This document shows positions 48,987 to 58,900 of a stretch of 64,000 bases of DNA, piece after piece; the first letter of the stretch is position 1, and each line of letters opens with the position of its first letter. The DNA comes from Trichocoleus sp. Its GTDB lineage: Bacteria > Cyanobacteriota > Cyanobacteriia > Elainellales > Elainellaceae. The notes beneath the pieces are model-generated. The model made no database searches and was not told the DNA's origin. It saw only the letters and a list, made by a program, of their open reading frames with translations. The stretch spans positions 62,001 through 126,000 of the forward strand of contig DATNQD010000067.1 in NCBI GenBank assembly GCA_036702865.1, in the 5' to 3' direction. Both the position numbers and the translations under genes were made by a program.

Positions 48987-49126
48987 AAAGAAGCACCTAG
49001 AGGTTTGCAGGAGGAGCTAGGGTAGGAGGTTAAAAAATGCAGTTGTTGAAGTTTTCATAGAGGAAATAGTACACAAGTTCTAAAAACGTAGAACTATGAT
49101 AATCTAAAAACTTGTCAAAATGACAA
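48987..49126. promoter_or_regulatory. divergent cas12k/regulator promoter region with inverted repeats
   Basis: About 135 bases separate the two start codons. AGTTCT/AGAACT (49076-49081 and 49090-49095) form a perfect inverted repeat with an 8-base spacer. TTGTCA-AAA-TGACAA (49112-49126) is another, lying across the regulator's ATG. Both are candidate operators for the adjacent HTH protein. Confidence 0.55.
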
Positions 49127-49461
49127 ACAACTTGACTATGACTCTTGCCCTTCGATCGCCCACTCGTAGACACTGGAAGGCGTTAGAAGCGTACCTTCAG
49201 CCTGTGCAGGGTAAACGAATGAAAGTTGAGGAGTTTCTAGAGATCTGGAATGTGTCACGGGAGGAACTGGCATTCATCTGTGATTGTTCGGTCACAACAG
49301 TAAATCACTGGTTCTCGCAAGGAGACCATCGTCGAGTACCGACCGAGAAGCATAAGCAGCGGTTGGCACTAGCTCATCATATTTGGATAACAGTAGAGAC
49401 AGAACCAGAGCATTTGCGGGTGCTGCGGGAACTGTATAACAAGAAGCGACGGAAGCAGTAG
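49120..49461 (+). CDS. small HTH protein, candidate CAST regulator
   Basis: 113 residues. A helix-turn-helix is readable at about residues 36-68 (VEEFLEIWNVSREELAFICD, then CSVTTVNHWFSQGDHRRVPT), with a recognition helix of the TVNHWF type. The rest is helical and ends in a basic RRKQ tail. It is divergent from cas12k, the position used in V-K elements by regulators such as the MerR-type repressor CvkR. This protein does not read as MerR; it looks more like an Xre-like or FIS-like HTH. A second in-frame ATG at 49138 is possible. Repression of cas12k and of itself is inference. Confidence 0.75.
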   Translation: MTNNLTMTLALRSPTRRHWKALEAYLQPVQGKRMKVEEFLEIWNVSREELAFICDCSVTTVNHWFSQGDHRRVPTEKHKQRLALAHHIWITVETEPEHLRVLRELYNKKRRKQ

Positions 49462-49638
49462 AGGAAGAAAGATATTGTCAGATGGCAAGTCTTTCTTGTC
49501 AAGCTGAATAGTGCGATCGTACTGTAGTCGAATCCGATTTCCCTCGCTTACTATGGCACCTTATGAGCCAAAGCAATTTCCTTCTGTTTGGTGACTTGGC
49601 TGGCGAAGCTGATTACCGATGAGATCCAGTGTCCCTGG

Positions 49639-49830
49639 TCAGTCTGGCTTCGCACCCGTTACAGGTATGAGAAGTTGAGCCGCGATTTTGATTCTGCCCA
49701 ATGGAGTGCCAAGTATCGGTATTATTGGACGATCGGCTGTTGCAGCCCACAGGGTTTGCTCAAACTTCAGGTTTGCCCCGTTGCCGTTATTTCCATTCGT
49801 ACCGTTGGTCTCTTTTTTCGTTCGTGCCAT
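49639..49830 (-). pseudogene. N-terminal fragment of a type I restriction methylase (hsdM)
   Basis: From the ATG at 49830 the frame reads MARTKKETNGTNGNNGNG and then ANLKFEQTLWAATADRP. This resembles the first helices of HsdM subunits (family pattern ANLGFEQxLWxAADKLR). Homology stops after about 35 residues, near 49730, and the rest of the 63-residue frame is unrelated. HsdM is normally about 500 residues and no S or R subunit follows. It is most likely the remnant of an older cargo gene. A small unrelated protein is an alternative. Confidence 0.5.
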
Positions 49831-49942
49831 GCTTGCCGATCGCGGTTCTAATTCCTGAGTTTGCAAACCTTTGCCATTGTAGAAAAATCTGGCAAACCTC
49901 GTTTATAGTTGACGCATAGCGTAACTAACTCTTCACTACAGA

Positions 49943-50125
49943 ATGTCCAGAATCGGCAAGCGCTACATCGAACACTTAAACGTCAGGGTTCCGGCTTCTG
50001 AGATGGAACTTCTGAGACAGTACTGCGAGGAAACCCAGCGCACCCAGTCTGATGTCATCCGAGAGTTTATTCGCAGCCTTAAAACAGCAGTTCCATCCAC
50101 CAATGCCAATGCTCAACAGCGTTAA
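49943..50125 (+). CDS. small ribbon-helix-helix protein
   Basis: 60 residues. The pattern RIGKRYIEHLNVRVPASEME followed by LLRQYCEETQRTQSDVIREF fits a ribbon-helix-helix (CopG/Arc-like) DNA-binding fold, with strand residues near 10-15 and two helices after. Such proteins are often antitoxins or transposon regulators. No toxin-like partner is adjacent. No ribosome binding site is obvious before the ATG. Confidence 0.6.
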   Translation: MSRIGKRYIEHLNVRVPASEMELLRQYCEETQRTQSDVIREFIRSLKTAVPSTNANAQQR

Positions 50126-50153
50126 GAGGCGATCGTCCTCTCCACCAGCCTGT

Positions 50154-50393
50154 TCAACTATCGTGGTCGCTTCTCCCTTTGCTGCGTTTGCCGTTGCCGC
50201 TTTTGAGAGATGCGATCGCTTGAATCAGTTGAGTAATGGCATTGATCACCTCATCGGCGTTACCAAGGAGCGCGGTAATCAACAGAATCCAGACCAAAGG
50301 ATTTGTGGGGTCGGGCGGGAATTGAGGCGATTCGGGTTTGGCAAGTGGAGGAGCGATCGTGGTGATGGGTTGGGTTTCGATTGAATTCATCAT
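50154..50393 (-). CDS. small single-pass membrane protein of unknown function
   Basis: 79 residues from the first of two adjacent ATG codons, chosen because GAGG lies 10 bases upstream; the frame itself extends to 50456. A Pro-rich N-terminus (PPLAKPESPQFPPDPTN) leads into a hydrophobic helix (PLVWILLITALLG). An amphipathic stretch (EVINAITQLIQAIASL) and a basic tail follow. It is divergent from the NB-ARC gene 185 bases away. I do not recognise the family. Confidence 0.55.
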   Translation of the reverse strand: MMNSIETQPITTIAPPLAKPESPQFPPDPTNPLVWILLITALLGNADEVINAITQLIQAIASLKSGNGKRSKGRSDHDS

Positions 50394-50577
50394 GGTTGAG
50401 TTGCCTCGTATTGGTTGATGAATCCAGTAAAAGATTTGGGGGATCTGAGAAATCAAGGACAGTGAAAACTCTATGAAATGCGTTGATCTTTAAGGGATAG
50501 GACGATTTTGGGGAGTGCGTTCAGTTTATTCCACCGAAACTTGCCCCGAAACTTTTTGCTCATCTGCCGATTACTCT

Positions 50578-53500
50578 ATGCCTAGTCTATCGAAAAAATC
50601 CTATGGTTCTGAAGTTCAAGCGCGGGTTAAGTACCTGTTGCAAGTGCTGCTAGAGGGAGTAGCAGAGGAACGAGAACTGAAACGGGACGTGGATTTGAAG
50701 TGGAGCTGGTCAGAGGATGACAAAACGCTGACTCTCGAAACTACTTTGCGATCGCTGGTGCTGTTGGCTTACCCTGATCTAGCGACGAACACAGATGAAT
50801 TTAAGTCGGCAAAATCAAAGGCGAGGGAGTCGTTAATTGATTTGCGAGATTATGTCGGGATTCTAAACGATCATCGAATCCAAAAACGGGGTTCGGAAAA
50901 GTGGCATTTTTCGCTGCGGCTCTGGGGGCAGGATATCCAGCGGAACCTAGCTGAGTTTGACAAATTGTGGGAAAGCAAGCGATCGCCTGCTTCTAAGCCA
51001 AAGCTAGTACCAGAGACACAAACCAAGTTTCCCCTCAAACCCGGTGCACCTTTTCCTAAAGTGCGATTGCCGGACAACTTTGTGCCCCGACCGAATGCCT
51101 TGAAGGCGGTGAAAGAGAAACTATTGGCAGAAGACGATCGAACGCTGGTAGTGAGTGCGATCGCGGGTCTAGGAGGATTGGGGAAATCAGTGCTGGCAAC
51201 AGCATTAGTGCTCGATCCAGAAGTGCAGGCGCGATTTGCAGATGGGATGTTATGGGTGACGGTGGGGCAAAAGCCCGATTTGCAGACGCTCTTGGGAGAC
51301 TGGATTCGGGAGCTAGATAAGTCGCGAGAGAGCTTTTCGGCAACGACACTAGAGTCAGCTTCAAGCTATTTGCATAATCTGCTGGTAGAGCGACAGATGC
51401 TGTTGGTTGTAGATGATGTCTGGAATGCTGCTCATGCCGAGTGGTTCCGAGTTGGTGGTGCAGGCTGCCGGGTGTTGGTGACGACAAGGGAGGCGCAAAT
51501 TGAGGGCGCAGACTATCACCAACTGGATTTGATGTCAGAAGCAGAGGCGATCGATCTCGTACAGAAGAAGTTAGGACGACAATGGCGATCGGAACAAGAA
51601 GCGGAGGTCAAAGCGTTTGCAAAAGTGCTGGGGTATTTGCCCCTAGCGTTGGATTTAGCAGCAAACCAGGTGAGGGATGGGTTGAGTTGGGAGGAACTGC
51701 GATCGGAGTTTGAGGCAGAGCGAAGATCGGTGGCATTGGGGACAGGAAGGCGATCGAGCGCATTAAAGCTGTTGGATTCCTGTGAGAAATGGGATGACCT
51801 GGATGAGAATCAGCAGCGCAAGTACAGTTTGCAGGCTTGTTTTAATTTGAGCTTGAAGCGGCTCAACCCAGAGCAATTACAGCAATTTGCTTGGTTGGGA
51901 GTGTTGCCAGAAGATGTGAACCTGAACAAGCAGATAGCCTCGGTGTTGTGGGATGTTTCTTTAGTGATAGCAAAGCGAGCCTTGGTGCTATTGCGGAATC
52001 GATCGTTTCTTATTGAGGGGGGAGCAACCATTGAAGACGAACCAACTTATCGCGTTCACGACCTAATGCACGATATGGCGCGTAGCCTAGTTGAAGAAGG
52101 CATTCTCCAATCTGTAACCCAAATTGCAGACCGCAAATTACAAAACTTGGCTTTGGCACATCAACAATTTCTGGAACGCTATCGAACCTGTGCTGTCGAT
52201 GCTCGCTGGGATAGGTTGCCGAACGATAGCTATATTTATCGCCATTTAACTTGGCACATGGAGCAAGCGGACTGGGTAGATGAAGTTCATGCACTAATGG
52301 CAATGAGTGATGCTCAGGGACGCAATGCCTGGTTTGAAGCATGTGACCGAATTGGGCAACCTGCCATTTTTATAGAGGATGTGGCACGGGGATGGAGACT
52401 GGCAGAGCAAGGGTATGAGCAAGACCGAACTGGAGCAATCGTGCTGCAATGTCGCTATGCACTGATTACGGCAACGCTGAATAGTTTGCTTGAGAATTTG
52501 CCGACCGACATGATGGCAGAGTTTGTGAAGCGTGAGTTTTGGACGGTAGACCAGGCTTGGGCGTATGTGGAACAGATGCAGAATGAAACCAAGATTGCTG
52601 AAGCAATTCAAGTGTTGGCACTAAATTTGTCAAAGGCATTGTTTCAAGTTGCAGTCGGTAAAGCTCGGGTAATTCAATCGGAGTCCAGTCGGGCCTGGGT
52701 GTTGCGTGAGTTGGCGAAGCTGGATGCAGCTTACTTCTCTGAGGCGTTGGATGCAGCTCGGGCAATTCAATCGGAGTCCAGCCGGGCAGAAGTGTTGAGT
52801 GAGTTGGCGAAGCTGGATGCAGCTGATTTCTTTGCCTTGTTGGATGCAGCTCGGGCAATTCAATCGGAGTCCAGCCGGGCAAAAGTGTTGCGTGAGTTGG
52901 CGAAGCTGGATACAGCTTACTTCTCTGAGGCGTTGGATGCAGCTCGGGCAATTCAAAATGAGTCTAGTCGGGCAAGGGTGTTGAGTGAGTTGGCGAAGCT
53001 GGATGCAGCTTACTTCTCTGAGGCGTTGGATGCAGCTCGGGCAATTCAAAATGAGTCTAGTCGGGCAAGGGTGTTGAGTGAGTTGGCGAAGCTGGATGCA
53101 GCTGATTTCTCTGCCTTGTTGGATGCAGCTCGGGCAATTCAAGATGAGTCCAGCCGGGCAAGGGTGTTGAGTGAGTTGGCGAAGCTGGATGCAGCTTACT
53201 TCTCTGAGGCGTTGGATGCAGCTCGGGTAATTCAGGATGAGTCCAGCCGGGCAGAGGTGTTGAGTGAGTTGGCGAAGTTGGATGCAGCTTACTTCTCTGA
53301 GGCGTTGGATGCAGCTCGGGTAATTCAGGATGAGTCCAGTCGGGCAGAAGTGTTGAGTGAGTTGGCGAAGCTGGATACAGCTGATTTCTCTGCCTTGTTG
53401 GATGCAGCTCGGGCAATTCAAGATGAGTACAGTCGGGCCTGGGTGTTGCGTGAGTTGGCGAAGCTGGATGCAGCTTACTTCTCTGAGGCGTTGGATGCAG

Positions 53501-54585
53501 CTCGGGCAATTCAAAATGAGTCTAGTCGGGCAAGGGTGTTGAGTGAGTTGGCGAAGCTGGATGCAGCTGACTTCTCTGCCTTGTTGGATGCAGCTCGGGC
53601 AATTCAAGATGAGTCCAGCCGGGCAAGGGTGTTGAGTGAGTTGGCGAAGCTGGATGCAGCTGACTTCTCTGCGTTGTTGGATGCAGCTCGGGCAATTCAA
53701 GATGAGTCCAGCCGGGCAAGGGTGTTGAGTGAGTTGGCGAAGCTGGATACAGCTGATTTCTCTGCCTTGTTGGATGCAGCTCGGGTAATTCAAGATGAGT
53801 CCAGTCGGGCAAAAGTGTTGAGTGAGTTGGCGAAGCTGGATGCAGCTTACTTCTCTGAGGCGTTGGATGCAGCTTGGGTAATTCAAGATGAGTCCAGCCG
53901 GGCAGAAGTGTTGAGTGAGTTGGCGAAGCTGGATGCAGCTTACTTCTCTGAGGCGTTGGATGCAGCTCGGGCAATTCAAGATGAGTCCAACCGGGCAGAG
54001 GTGTTGCGTGAGTTGGCGAAGTTGGATGCAGCTGATTTCTCTGCCTTATTGGATGCAGCTCGGGCAATTCAAGATGAGTCCAGCCGGGCAGAGGTATTGC
54101 GTGAGTTGGCGAAGCTGGATGCAGTTGATTTCTCTGCCTTGTTGGATGCAGCTCGGGCAATTCAAGATGAGTACAGTCGGGCAGAGGTGTTGAGTGAGTT
54201 GGCGAAGCTGGATGCAGCTTACTTCTCTGAGGCGTTGGATGCAGCTCGGGTAATTCAAGATGAGTCCAGCCGGGCAGGGGTGTTGAGTGAGCTCGCGAAA
54301 CTAACTTCACAAGATTCTCTACCGCGCATTTGGGAGGCGATGTTATGCCTTAGCCATAAACCTACTCGCGCTCGATCTCTCAGCAGCTCCCTCTCACATT
54401 TCTCCCTCTCCACACTGCCACTCTCCAACTGGCAAGCTTATTTGCATCTCCTTGCCACCCGTCGGCGTCCAGACCTAATGCAAGACCTCTCTACCCTTCA
54501 TCCTGCTATTGTCCATCTTGGTGGTGAAGCCGCAATGCCTGGTGTTGTCCGTGCCATGCGTGAGGTTTGTGAGCAGTGGAAGTAG
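50578..54585 (+). CDS. NB-ARC STAND ATPase with 31-residue repeat sensor
   Basis: 1335 residues from the ATG at 50578; a GTG at 50515 is an alternative start. Residues 10-120 form an unassigned N-terminal domain (KRDVDLKWSWSEDDKTLTLE, ending KWHFSLRLW). The NB-ARC module has P-loop GLGGLGKS (197-204), Walker B MLLVVDDVWN, the TTRE sensor, LPLALDLAANQ and an MHD-like VHDLMHDMA. Residues from about 700 contain 17 tandem units of the form LDAA(D/Y)FS(A/E)(L/A)LDAAR ... LSELAK. A short unique C-terminus follows. STAND proteins of this build act as sensors that assemble on binding a ligand; in bacteria several are antiviral. The effector is not recognised. Confidence 0.9.
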   Translation: MPSLSKKSYGSEVQARVKYLLQVLLEGVAEERELKRDVDLKWSWSEDDKTLTLETTLRSLVLLAYPDLATNTDEFKSAKSKARESLIDLRDYVGILNDHRIQKRGSEKWHFSLRLWGQDIQRNLAEFDKLWESKRSPASKPKLVPETQTKFPLKPGAPFPKVRLPDNFVPRPNALKAVKEKLLAEDDRTLVVSAIAGLGGLGKSVLATALVLDPEVQARFADGMLWVTVGQKPDLQTLLGDWIRELDKSRESFSATTLESASSYLHNLLVERQMLLVVDDVWNAAHAEWFRVGGAGCRVLVTTREAQIEGADYHQLDLMSEAEAIDLVQKKLGRQWRSEQEAEVKAFAKVLGYLPLALDLAANQVRDGLSWEELRSEFEAERRSVALGTGRRSSALKLLDSCEKWDDLDENQQRKYSLQACFNLSLKRLNPEQLQQFAWLGVLPEDVNLNKQIASVLWDVSLVIAKRALVLLRNRSFLIEGGATIEDEPTYRVHDLMHDMARSLVEEGILQSVTQIADRKLQNLALAHQQFLERYRTCAVDARWDRLPNDSYIYRHLTWHMEQADWVDEVHALMAMSDAQGRNAWFEACDRIGQPAIFIEDVARGWRLAEQGYEQDRTGAIVLQCRYALITATLNSLLENLPTDMMAEFVKREFWTVDQAWAYVEQMQNETKIAEAIQVLALNLSKALFQVAVGKARVIQSESSRAWVLRELAKLDAAYFSEALDAARAIQSESSRAEVLSELAKLDAADFFALLDAARAIQSESSRAKVLRELAKLDTAYFSEALDAARAIQNESSRARVLSELAKLDAAYFSEALDAARAIQNESSRARVLSELAKLDAADFSALLDAARAIQDESSRARVLSELAKLDAAYFSEALDAARVIQDESSRAEVLSELAKLDAAYFSEALDAARVIQDESSRAEVLSELAKLDTADFSALLDAARAIQDEYSRAWVLRELAKLDAAYFSEALDAARAIQNESSRARVLSELAKLDAADFSALLDAARAIQDESSRARVLSELAKLDAADFSALLDAARAIQDESSRARVLSELAKLDTADFSALLDAARVIQDESSRAKVLSELAKLDAAYFSEALDAAWVIQDESSRAEVLSELAKLDAAYFSEALDAARAIQDESNRAEVLRELAKLDAADFSALLDAARAIQDESSRAEVLRELAKLDAVDFSALLDAARAIQDEYSRAEVLSELAKLDAAYFSEALDAARVIQDESSRAGVLSELAKLTSQDSLPRIWEAMLCLSHKPTRARSLSSSLSHFSLSTLPLSNWQAYLHLLATRRRPDLMQDLSTLHPAIVHLGGEAAMPGVVRAMREVCEQWK
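52720..54300 (+). repeat. 17 tandem 93-bp units within the NB-ARC gene
   Basis: Exactly 17 in-frame units of 93 bp (31 codons), with a partial unit just before. Two versions alternate irregularly: one with AYFSEALDAA, one with ADFSALLDAA. Most neighbouring units differ at only a few bases, which points to recent amplification or gene conversion. The antisense frames stay open through the array because of the repetition and are not genes. Confidence 0.95.
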
Positions 54586-54667
54586 AGTAAGGGCGAAGGG
54601 ATAGGGCAATCGCTTCATTCAAAATCCCATTCTTGAAACCAACTGATACCCAAACAACCGCTACAAT

Positions 54668-54865
54668 CTACCCTTCGTCCTCTAAAAGCTTCCCAAGATT
54701 GTGAGTGTCCATTAAGTCCCTGTAGCGATTAGGCAGACTTTCTCTCAGTGTGTCCTCAACAATACTGCTTACCGTTTGATCGCTAAGACCAGATAGCGTC
54801 TTCAGTAGCCTATCCAAGTTGGGCGAGATATACAGGCGCAGTTCTGCTTTCTTTTTCCTAGCCAT
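54668..54865 (-). CDS. small ribbon-helix-helix antitoxin-like protein
   Basis: 65 residues: a basic start MARKKKAELRLYISPNLDRL followed by helices LLKTLSGLSDQTVSSIVEDT. The strand-helix-helix pattern fits ribbon-helix-helix DNA-binding proteins. No toxin gene lies next to it on the same strand. It is convergent with the NB-ARC gene. Confidence 0.6.
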   Translation of the reverse strand: MARKKKAELRLYISPNLDRLLKTLSGLSDQTVSSIVEDTLRESLPNRYRDLMDTHNLGKLLEDEG

Positions 54866-55048
54866 CTAAGGTTCTTAATACACACCAAACCTCGCAACTT
54901 AACGATCGTAGCGGGGTTTAGGGATTCTTCTTTATTTTTGGCATTTCTAGTTTGTACGAATTGCCGAAAATACTCTATAGTGAAGTTACATCGAGGAACG
55001 TATGAAACCCTTGTCCGTTCTGGATTAGCTTTTCACGGAGTCTTAAGC

Positions 55049-55201
55049 ATGATTACCCTTTCTGATGATGAAGTTGCTCTGATTCGATCGCTCTTGACTG
55101 CCCTCAGAACCATCAAAGTTCGAGATATCGATAAAGCCCTCGTCCTGCTCAGCAAAGCCAATCGCGATTCCAAGGAGACAGACCATGCTCGTGTTGAATG
55201 A
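55049..55201 (+). CDS. small acidic-helical protein, unknown
   Basis: 50 residues from the ATG at 55049, which has GGAG eight bases upstream; the frame is open from 54938. The protein begins MITLSDDEVALIRSLLTAL and is predicted helical. Its N-terminal pattern resembles that of the next gene (L-S/N-D-x-x-x-L-I-x-x-L-L). The end overlaps the next start by 17 bases, indicating coupling. No known domain is recognised. Confidence 0.55.
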   Translation: MITLSDDEVALIRSLLTALRTIKVRDIDKALVLLSKANRDSKETDHARVE

Positions 55202-55391
55202 TGCTCAAGCTCTAATCGTCGAAAACCTGCTGGTCAAAATGCTGGTTAATGACACCTACTCCGTCAGCCAACTCGAAGAAGCGATCGGTTGGTTTGGACA
55301 AGAGGGCGATCGGGTTTCTTGTCCATTTGAACAGGTGTGGAGCAAAAACTTAGCCCAAGAAATTGTCCGAGAGTTACGCAATCAAGCTTAA
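55185..55391 (+). CDS. small helical protein, unknown, related to its upstream neighbour
   Basis: 68 residues. AAGGAG precedes the ATG at 55185. It begins MLVLNDAQALIVENLLVKML, matching the start pattern of the preceding 50-residue protein, and continues with WFGQEGDRVSCPFEQVW. The genes overlap by 17 bases. The function is not recognised. Confidence 0.6.
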   Translation: MLVLNDAQALIVENLLVKMLVNDTYSVSQLEEAIGWFGQEGDRVSCPFEQVWSKNLAQEIVRELRNQA

Positions 55392-55499
55392 TTGTTCTCT
55401 GCCAGATTCACTGTTTCGATTACCCCAACGAGAGAACTGCTTCGCATCGGCATTGGGTCTGGCACTAACACTCGCTTACATGGGAGGCAGTGCGATCGT

Positions 55500-55832
55500 A
55501 TGTCTGATCCGTCACTTTCACAAATCGAATCTCTCATCCATTCATACCTGCAATCACCTGCACTGGAGCTGCCTGCTCACTTCCCAGATGTAGAAATGCC
55601 CCGATTTCTGTATGGTGATCGCCTCTACTGGATATCGGATGGAGAGGTAACGGATTGGGGCATTGTTATCGGCAGATTCTATAGCTTTGCGCCTCATTAC
55701 GGTCGCTGGCGTTGGTGTTATTTGCTCTGGCTTGATTCCAACTCTCCCAGTTCAGCATGGCTCTCTACTGATATTGCCTGGGAAGATGACCTCGAACCGA
55801 TGGAAGGGAAAGCCTTTCATTCCCATAGCTAA
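55500..55832 (+). CDS. hypothetical protein, possible SH3-like fold
   Basis: 110 residues from the ATG at 55500, preceded by GGAGG at 12 bases; the open frame starts at a TTG at 55392. After a helical start (SLSQIESLIHSYLQ) the sequence is rich in Trp and Tyr: GDRLYWISDGEVTDWGIVIG, RWRWCYLLWLD and the ending WEDDLEPMEGK. The pattern suggests a small beta-barrel. It is in line with the two small genes before it. No family is assigned. Confidence 0.6.
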   Translation: MSDPSLSQIESLIHSYLQSPALELPAHFPDVEMPRFLYGDRLYWISDGEVTDWGIVIGRFYSFAPHYGRWRWCYLLWLDSNSPSSAWLSTDIAWEDDLEPMEGKAFHSHS

Positions 55833-55951
55833 TTTAATCGAGAATTACGCAATGAGTTTTGAGTGAGGTTGGGATGGGCGATCGGTTGATGTTCCGTTAT
55901 TGCACTTCAATGAGGGAAAGGAATGAAGGGGTAAAACTGTGGCTTCAATAG

Positions 55952-58900
55952 CTACTCCTTTTCCCACACATACTTTCGGCACACCTCACAAGCTGCTCGT
56001 GCCTCTTCTGACTGCGGTTCTAGGAAGTAAGGATGATAGCGGATACGGTTACAGCAAATTACTAACCAGTCCTCCCAAGTGTTCCATTCCCATAAGCGAA
56101 TTGTCCGATCTTGACTGCCACTAGCGATTAGCTTACCGTCTGGGCTAAAAGCTACTGATGTAACCCAATCACCATGCTTTTGAAGGGGCTGCCAAACTAG
56201 ATTACCCTCAAGATCCCATAAGCGAATGGTGCAATCAGCACTACCACTGACGATCAACTTGCTATCAGGACTAAATGCCACTGATGTGACAAAGCTCTCA
56301 TGCCCCTGAAAAGGTTCTCCAAGCTGCTTGCTGCTTAAGTCCCACAAACGAATCGTCCGGTCATCGCTACCACTGACAATCATTTCGCCATTAGGGCTAA
56401 GTGCTACCGAATTGATCGCTAATTCATGCCCCTCCAAGGGTTGCCCGATCGAGTTGCCTTCAAGATCCCATAAGCGAATGGTTCGGTCTTGACTGCCACT
56501 GACAATCATCTTGCTATCTGGGCTAAACCCTACCGACAAAATAGGGTCTGTGTGTCCCTCAAAAGGTTGTCCAATCTGATGACCCTCGAGATTCCACAAC
56601 CTAATTGTTTGATCGTAACTACCACTGGCGATCGTCCTGCCATCTGGACTAAACGCCACTGACCAGAGAGGATTTTGATGTCCTGCAAAGGGTTGTGCAA
56701 TCAAATTATCCTGAATGTCCCATAACCAGATTAGTGTGCCGCGACCAGCACGAATAATCCTTCTGCCATCTGGACTCAAGGCAATCGAGCGGGACTCACC
56801 GTCAGGTCCCATTTGGGCTTGTCCAATTAAATTTCCCTGCAAATCCCAAAGCCGAACTATTCCATCCTCACTGTTACTTGCAATCGTTTTGCTATCGGGA
56901 GAAAAAGCAACTGAGAAAATTGCACTTTCATGTTTAATCCTAAGTTGGTCGATCTCGCTGCCTTTTGCATTCCACAAGCGAACTGTATTGTCTGTACCAC
57001 CGCTAACGAGCATTTGGCTGTCGGGGCTGAATGCTACAGAAGTGACAGACGCTTCGTTCCCCAGAAATGGTTGTCCAATTTGGTTGCCTTCCAGATCCCA
57101 CAACCGAATAGTTCGATCTTCACTGCCACTAGCAACTCGCCTGCCGTCAGGACTAATTATTACAGAATAAACATAGCCTTCATGCCCTCGAAACGGTTGT
57201 CCGATTCGATTACCCTTTAAATCCCAGAGGCAAATTGTTTTATCATCACTGCCACTGATAATCGTCTGTCCATCGGGGCTGAATGTTACAGAAGTGAAAG
57301 GGGCTTCGCCCTCCTGAAACAGATTTCCAGTTGAACTATCCTGCAAATCCCACAAACGAATTGTTTTATCATTGCTACCACTAACAATCGTCTTGCCATC
57401 AGGACTAAACGCTACTGCTCTCACAGAATCTTCATGCCCCTGAAACGGTTCTCTAATCGGATTGCCCTGCAAATCCCACAAACGAACTGTATTGTCATTT
57501 CCGCCACTGACAATCGTCTTGCCATCAGGACTAAACGCTACTGATCGAACATAACCTTCATGTCCCTGAAAGGGCTGTCCAATCGCATTACCCTGCAAAT
57601 CCCACAAGCGAACTGTATTGTCATTTCCGCCACTGACAATCATCCTACCGTTAGGGCTAAATGCTACCGATCGAACATAGCCTTCATGTCCCTGAAACGG
57701 TTGTCCGATTAAATTGCTCCACAAGTCCCATAAACAAATTGTTTTATCCTGACTGCCACTAACAATCATCTTGCCATCGGGGCTAAATGCCACCGAAGTT
57801 ACAGGGTTTTTATGCCTTTTGAAGCAATTACACTCTCGTGCATTGTTCATCACTTGATGCAAACTCTGCTGAACAGTTTCTAAAAGGCATTTGTCTGTCT
57901 TCTCCAGGTTTAACTTAACTAGATGAAGAGAAATGGCTAAAGCCTCGATAGGCTGGCGCTGTAAAAGTTTGATTACTTCGTTTGCTCGTGCATTTAGGGC
58001 TCCCTCTGTCTTAGCCCAAATAATGGCAGATTCCCGTTCCCGCTCTCTTATTTCACTAAGCTGGTAAAACTCCTGTAATGCAGGGGTAAGGTAACGTTGT
58101 AAATTTTCACTCTGGACTTCGAGCTGGATTAACAACCCTTTGGGTAATAGGAAGTTAACATTCCGCTGATGCTGCTTCCATTCCCGCCGGGCATCTTCCA
58201 TTCGATCGACCAATCGTCGCACCTCTCGATCGGTTTTGCGCCACTCGGCAAATCTTTTCCATCCGTCTAGTAATGCCTCGTGAGCTAAGTCGATCCAAGG
58301 CTCTGAGTTAGCTTGTTCCTGTCCTGTCACTAGCAATCGTCCTTGCACCAAGCCGCCGTCATCATCGATCAGATCTCGCACAATGTCTTCGTTGAGATTA
58401 TTGACACTTGCTGGCAATAACTCTGTTTTGGGTCGCCGTTGTCGGGTATCCTTTTCTGCCTCTCCGGTTCGCACCAGTCGTAAAAAGATTCGTTTGATCC
58501 ATTCCTGTTCTGATTCACTTCGTTGTTGCGTTGGCAATTCTCGTTCAAAGTCTCGATAGTGATAGACTTTCTCAACGTGGAAATTTAACGCTCCTGTCAA
58601 TTCTCCCAACTTTTCATACTGCTCCAGGGTCAGCCGCTTCTGTTCAGTGTCTCGCTGCTGCCAAAGTTTAGTAAGAGCAAATTCTAATAAGGGTAGAAAT
58701 CCTGGTTCTTTCCCCACGTCTTCTTGAATCTTGAAGAGCAATTTGTCTTCAATGCCATATCCTTGGCGTTTAGCAGGCTCAACGATCGCATCTCGTAAAT
58801 CAATCCCGCTTAAAGGTGGCATGAACACTGCTTGCGACTGAATCAGTTGATGTAAAGCTGGATAGCGCAAACAAGGCTCCAGAAAATCAGCTCGCATTGT

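Noticed and set aside
52630-53979. Long minus-strand open frame of about 449 codons with Cys/Gln-rich repeats
   Set aside because: It is the antisense of the 93-bp repeats in the NB-ARC gene; the repetition keeps stop codons away. No ribosome binding site or domain.
53522-54310. Second long minus-strand frame rich in Pro, His and Leu repeats
   Set aside because: Another antisense frame of the same tandem repeats.
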